Shown piece by piece: positions 42,627 to 45,443 of a DNA stretch of 45,443 bases. A program made the translations under genes and the position numbers. Under the pieces are notes generated by a model that was not told where the DNA came from, did not search any database, and saw only the letters and a list, made by a program, of their open reading frames with translations. Position 1 is the first letter of the stretch; each line of letters begins with the position of its first letter. This stretch comes from Paracoccus sp. MKU1 (GTDB lineage Bacteria; Pseudomonadota; Alphaproteobacteria; Rhodobacterales; Rhodobacteraceae), in assembly GCF_001447385.1 (NCBI RefSeq), contig NZ_LLWQ01000189.1, positions 1 through 45,443 on the forward strand, written 5' to 3'.

Positions 42627-42789
42627 AGCCGACATCGACCTCATTGACGCCGATCTCGGCCTAAGCGGTGCGTCCGCCGCGCATCGCAGCGGCTTCAAGG
42701 AGCTTGTCGGCCGCGTCGGGCTTGGGGAAGTGGGGCTGATCCTGTCGATCGATGTGACGCGTCTCGCCCGCAACTGTTCCGACTGGTAG
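42478..42789 (+). pseudogene. Large serine recombinase, N-terminal catalytic part only
   Basis: The 103-residue product has the resolvase start RRAVVYIRQSTPHQVVSNQE with nucleophile Ser21, then LIDADLGLSGASAAHRSGF and ILSIDVTRLARNCSDW. Intact relatives are 500-700 residues and continue from NCSDW with a tyrosine; here a TAG follows directly and the sequence is unrelated after it. The end of the catalytic domain, the recombinase and the zinc-ribbon parts are lost. GGAGG lies before the ATG. Confidence 0.8.
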
Positions 42790-42835
42790 CATAGTTTGTC
42801 CCGGTCAGGTTTACCGGCTGAGCCTCAAAGCCAGA

Positions 42836-42860
42836 CGCATCAACTCCGATTGTTGATGCG
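42836..42860 (-). terminator. Hairpin downstream of yceI
   Basis: CGCATCAAC (42836-42844) and GTTGATGCG (42852-42860) form a perfect 9-base stem with a 7-base loop, 20 bases after the YceI stop. There is no clear T run on the minus strand, so terminator strength is uncertain. Confidence 0.45.
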
Positions 42861-42880
42861 ATCTGCGCTATTGATTGGGC

Positions 42881-43558
42881 CTACTTTACGGTTGGAGCCA
42901 AAATGAATTCGCCATCAAAGCGGATGGTAATTTCGGAGCCGACTGATCCCTTCGGCTGGCCAAATTCGGTACGATCAAATACGCCCTCGGCCGCAAATGC
43001 TACTGTTGGGACATCCCTGAAGGGGTGCTTTTCGATCTCGCCGTTGAATGTTGCCTTGAGCGTTACGGGCTTGGTGACACCGAGAAACTCAAGATTACCC
43101 GTGACATCTGCGGTTGTTGGTCCCGTGGGCATCACTTTGGTCGACTTGAACACAATAGTCGAATAGTTATCACCATTCAGAAACTTCGGCGAGCGAGCGA
43201 CTTCTTCGTCCCAGGTTTCAAAACCGGAATCTGCATGCGTGGCCTTGTAGTTTCCTCGATATCCGGTTTCAACAGACGTCGGGTCGATGACGACTTCAAC
43301 CGAGGAATCCTCGATCTTTGTCGGATCGAGTTTCAACGTAGCTTCGATATCGTTGAAGCGCGCGGTATAGTTGGAAATTCCGTTGTGCTTGACCGACCAG
43401 AGCAATACCGCATGCGTGAGATCAAGTTCATAAATGCCAGCGGGAGCTTTCACTTCAATGTTCGGCAACGTGGTTTCGGCTGTAGCGAAACCCGACATTC
43501 CGCCGAGCAGGGCATAAATAACGAATGCTGAAGCAATGCCCTTCTGGGTGAATTTCAT
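42881..43558 (-). CDS. YceI family periplasmic lipid-binding protein
   Basis: The 225-residue protein has a signal peptide (KGIASAFVIYALLGGMSGFA, cut after ATA at about residue 27) and the YceI lipocalin-like fold: GIYELDLTHAVLLWSVKHNG, SVEVVIDPTSVETG, VTGNLEFLGVTKPVTLKATF and GSEITIRFDGEF. YceI proteins bind isoprenoids or similar lipids; the cell role is not settled. AGAGGA precedes the ATG at 43558. It has lower GC than the neighbouring catabolic genes. An FNR-type box lies about 70 bases upstream. Confidence 0.87.
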   Translation of the reverse strand: MKFTQKGIASAFVIYALLGGMSGFATAETTLPNIEVKAPAGIYELDLTHAVLLWSVKHNGISNYTARFNDIEATLKLDPTKIEDSSVEVVIDPTSVETGYRGNYKATHADSGFETWDEEVARSPKFLNGDNYSTIVFKSTKVMPTGPTTADVTGNLEFLGVTKPVTLKATFNGEIEKHPFRDVPTVAFAAEGVFDRTEFGQPKGSVGSEITIRFDGEFILAPTVK

Positions 43559-43620
43559 CGTTGATGTCCTCTTTCTGGAAGTCGATTCAGGTATGAATTT
43601 GGTCATTCACCGCCGATCTT

Positions 43621-43638
43621 CCTTGACACAGGTCAAGG
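43621..43638. promoter_or_regulatory. FNR/FixK/NnrR-type box upstream of yceI
   Basis: CCTTGACACAGGTCAAGG contains TTGAC-N4-GTCAA with perfectly paired arms, extended by CC/GG on both sides. Crp/Fnr regulators of low oxygen and denitrification in alphaproteobacteria bind such sites. Its centre is about 71 bases before the YceI start, a workable activator distance. Confidence 0.6.
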
Positions 43639-43984
43639 GAGCATCACTTTCTTGCCGTTGGAATAGTGCGACAAAACAACACATTTCTCCGGCGTAATCT
43701 GGAACAGCGCGGCGATCGGAGCCCACCTGGTCAGGACTTCGCTATCGCTATCCCGACCAGAAGTTGAGCACGGACCCGTTCGAGATTGCCAGCTCTGTTG
43801 AGTGGTTGATAGGTGCGTCATTGAGACACAGGCATTGTCGCGCTGAAACATTGGCAAATCTCTGCGGGCAGTGGATTGGAAAATCTGGGTAATCCACCGT
43901 CGAATTTTATCCAGCAGCCGCCGGAACTGATACCGGGGTCATCGTGAAGTCGGTAGGTGCGTTTTCAAGGCAGGTGAGGCAAGA
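43639..43984. other. Gap between yceI and the CoA-transferase gene, no clear gene
   Basis: A minus-strand frame of about 74 codons (43633-43857) ends ITPEKCVVLSHYSNGKKVML but has no family match known to me, no good start and weak coding look. It may be a remnant. The last 20 bases hold GTGAGG, the ribosome site of the next gene. Nothing else is seen. Confidence 0.4.
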
Positions 43985-45021
43985 ATGACTGAATCGAGGC
44001 TGCGAGCAGAGAAACTGCGCTCAAAGTTGATGAGTGCTGAGGATGCGGCATCCCTGATCGGTTCGGGGTCGGCGGTTGGAATGAGTGGTTTTACTGGTTC
44101 TGGCTATCCCAAGGCAGTGCCGTTGGCGCTTGCGGCCCGTATCGAGGCCGAACACGCGGCCGGAAATCCTTTCCATCTCCGCATCTGGACAGGTGCTTCG
44201 ACCGGCCCCGAACTCGACGGCGCCCTTGCCAAGTCCGATGGCATCGAACTCAGGCTGCCTTATAATTCCGATCCGATTGCGCGCGAAAAAATCAACCGTG
44301 GCGAGATGGAATATTTCGACATGCATCTGAGCCAGGTGGCGCCGATGGCCTGGCAAGGCTTTCTTGGCCCGCTCGATACGGCGACTATCGAAATTTCCGG
44401 CATTCTCGCCGATGGTTCGCTCATCCCCTCCTCCTCGGTCGGCAACAACAAGACATGGCTCGAACGAGCCGACAAGGTGATCCTCGAACTCAATTCCTGG
44501 CAGAGCGCCGATCTCGAAGGCATGCACGACATCTACTACGGAACGGCGCTGCCGCCGCATCGTGTACCCATTCCGCTGTCGCGTGCTGATGACCGCATCG
44601 GTGACAAGTTCTTCCGCTGCGACCCGGACAAGATCGTTGCCATCGTCCAGACCGAGACACCGGACCGCAACCTGCCCTTCACACCGCCGGATGACGTGGC
44701 GCGCACCATTGCCGGCCATCTCCTGGAGTTCTTCAGCCACGAGATTGCCAAAGGGCGGCTGCCGAAGTCCCTGCTGCCGATCCAGTCGGGTGTAGGCAAT
44801 ATCGCAAACGCAGTGCTCACGAGCCTGATCGACAGCCCCTTTGAGAACATGACGGCGTTTACCGAAGTCATCCAGGACGGGATGCTGGATCTGTTGGACG
44901 CAGGCAAGCTGCGCATAGCATCGGCGACGGCCTTCTTACTCAGCCCCGAGGCGGCGGTCCGGCTGAACGCCAGCATGGCGTACTATCGCGACAGGATGAT
45001 CCTGCGGCCGCAGGAGATCAG
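43985..45021 (+). pseudogene. Succinyl-CoA:acetate CoA-transferase/acetyl-CoA hydrolase, 3' end cut off by IS3
   Basis: The first 345 or so residues match class I CoA-transferases of the AarC/SCACT group: VGMSGFTGSGYPKAVPLALA, GNNKTWLERADKV, SGVGNIANAVL and catalytic Glu294 in AFTEVIQDGM, at the same position as in AarC as I recall. The match stops after ILRPQEI near 45021; the remaining 150 residues, with the CoA-binding part, are missing, and IS3 sequence follows. The chimeric frame runs on to 45115. Intact enzymes are about 500 residues and move CoA between succinate and acetate. Confidence 0.87.
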
Positions 45022-45038
45022 AGGTGGTTCGGTTTATC

Positions 45039-45443
45039 TGAACAGGTTCGGGGCGTTTTTTAAGTGGATTTCCGCCTCGATTATGCCGCCGCCGCTTCGG
45101 GTGTCGGCTGGTTGAAGTAGGCCTGATCGGGCGTTTTCCCGTCAAGTGATGAATGAGGCCGACGGCTGTTGTAAAAGCGAAGATACCTGCCGATCCCGGC
45201 GCGGGCTTCCGAGACGCAGGCATAGGCCCGCAGATAGACCTCCTCGTATTTGATGGTCCGCCAGAGGCGCTCGACGAAGACGTTGTCGCGCCAGGCGCCC
45301 TTGCCATCCATGCTGATCTTGATCTCGCGGGCGGCCAGCACCTTGATGAAGTCGGTGGAGGTGAACTGGCTGCCCTGGTCCGTGTTGAAGATCTCGGGCC
45401 TGCCGTGACAGGCCAGCGCCTCCTCCACAGCTTCTATGCAGAA
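45039..45443 (-). mobile_element. IS3-family element, one end
   Basis: Transposase coding sequence on the minus strand runs to the window edge, and the element's outer end is near 45039, where TGAACAGGTTCGGGGCG follows the cut CoA-transferase gene. The exact end base is estimated. The other end is outside the window. Confidence 0.7.
45081..45443 (-). CDS. IS3-family transposase OrfB, C-terminal part (runs off the window)
   Basis: The frame, open to the window edge, has NTDQGSQFTS with the second catalytic Asp, ISMDGKGAWRDNVFVERLWR with the final Glu, and the ending YNSRRPHSSLDGKTPDQAYF. This is the retroviral-integrase-like core of IS3 OrfB. It enters from the right edge and ends at 45081; no defect is seen in the visible 120 codons. 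The first catalytic Asp is outside the window. Confidence 0.9.
   Translation of the reverse strand, partial: FCIEAVEEALACHGRPEIFNTDQGSQFTSTDFIKVLAAREIKISMDGKGAWRDNVFVERLWRTIKYEEVYLRAYACVSEARAGIGRYLRFYNSRRPHSSLDGKTPDQAYFNQPTPEAAAA

Noticed and set aside
43633..43857. A 74-codon minus-strand frame downstream of the FNR-type box
   Set aside because: It has no known family, a weak start and overlaps the regulatory box at its end; kept only as a note on the gap.
1..45443. CRISPR array, tRNA, rRNA or replication origin
   Set aside because: No regular spaced repeats, no cloverleaf-like sequence, no rRNA blocks and no repA/repC or iteron set were seen.

Overview
The window reads as GC-rich accessory DNA of an alphaproteobacterium, most likely Rhodobacteraceae of the Paracoccus type. 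This is inferred from gene content, gene order and an FNR-type box, not from a marker gene. Both ends lie in insertion sequences: a broken IS5-family element at the left and an IS3-family element at the right. Degenerate IS66 DNA and a broken serine-recombinase element lie near 40.4-42.8 kb. Several gene remnants (apbE, a MarR-like gene, an IclR gene, a CoA-transferase gene) mark joints, so the region is a mosaic, probably a plasmid or an island.

Region 1 (about 0.8-16.2 kb, mostly minus strand) looks like an amine and acid catabolic block. It has a DadA-type FAD oxidoreductase, a RidA protein, an ornithine-cyclodeaminase-family protein of the kind annotated as tyramine oxidase subunit B, an APC amino acid/amine permease, two AraC regulators and two aldehyde dehydrogenases. 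Next to it is a tightly coupled set: acyl-CoA synthetase, a thiolase-like protein without the nucleophilic cysteine, a DUF35-SDR fusion, a cyclase/hydrolase and an Ohr peroxidase. A divergent LysR gene with a textbook T-N11-A dyad faces the synthetase.

Region 2 (17.2-21.2 kb) is a separate, very GC-rich insert. It holds a two-gene indolepyruvate ferredoxin oxidoreductase (iorA, iorB) flanked on each side by gene scraps.

Region 3 (21.3-39.2 kb) is an aromatic degradation island. Its plus-strand genes are a flavin reductase, an intradiol dioxygenase, a muconate-cycloisomerase-like enzyme, a GST, a 3-oxoadipate enol-lactonase, an amidase, a two-subunit Rieske oxygenase with diol dehydrogenase and reductase, and a second flavin reductase. 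Its minus-strand genes are a LysR, an NTF2-fold protein, a MarR, a second LysR, an SsuABC-type importer, a V4R-domain protein and a flavin-dependent monooxygenase. A workable reading is import of an aromatic amide or acid, amide hydrolysis, ring dihydroxylation to a catechol, ortho cleavage and conversion toward 3-oxoadipate. The true substrate is not visible in the sequence. Two sets of palindromic operators tie parts of this island together.

Region 4 (39.5-45.4 kb) is debris with a few intact genes: a FucU/RbsD mutarotase, an IclR remnant cut by IS66, the recombinase remnant, a YceI protein with an FNR/NnrR-like box upstream, and a succinyl-CoA:acetate CoA-transferase gene cut by IS3. No rRNA, tRNA or CRISPR array was seen.
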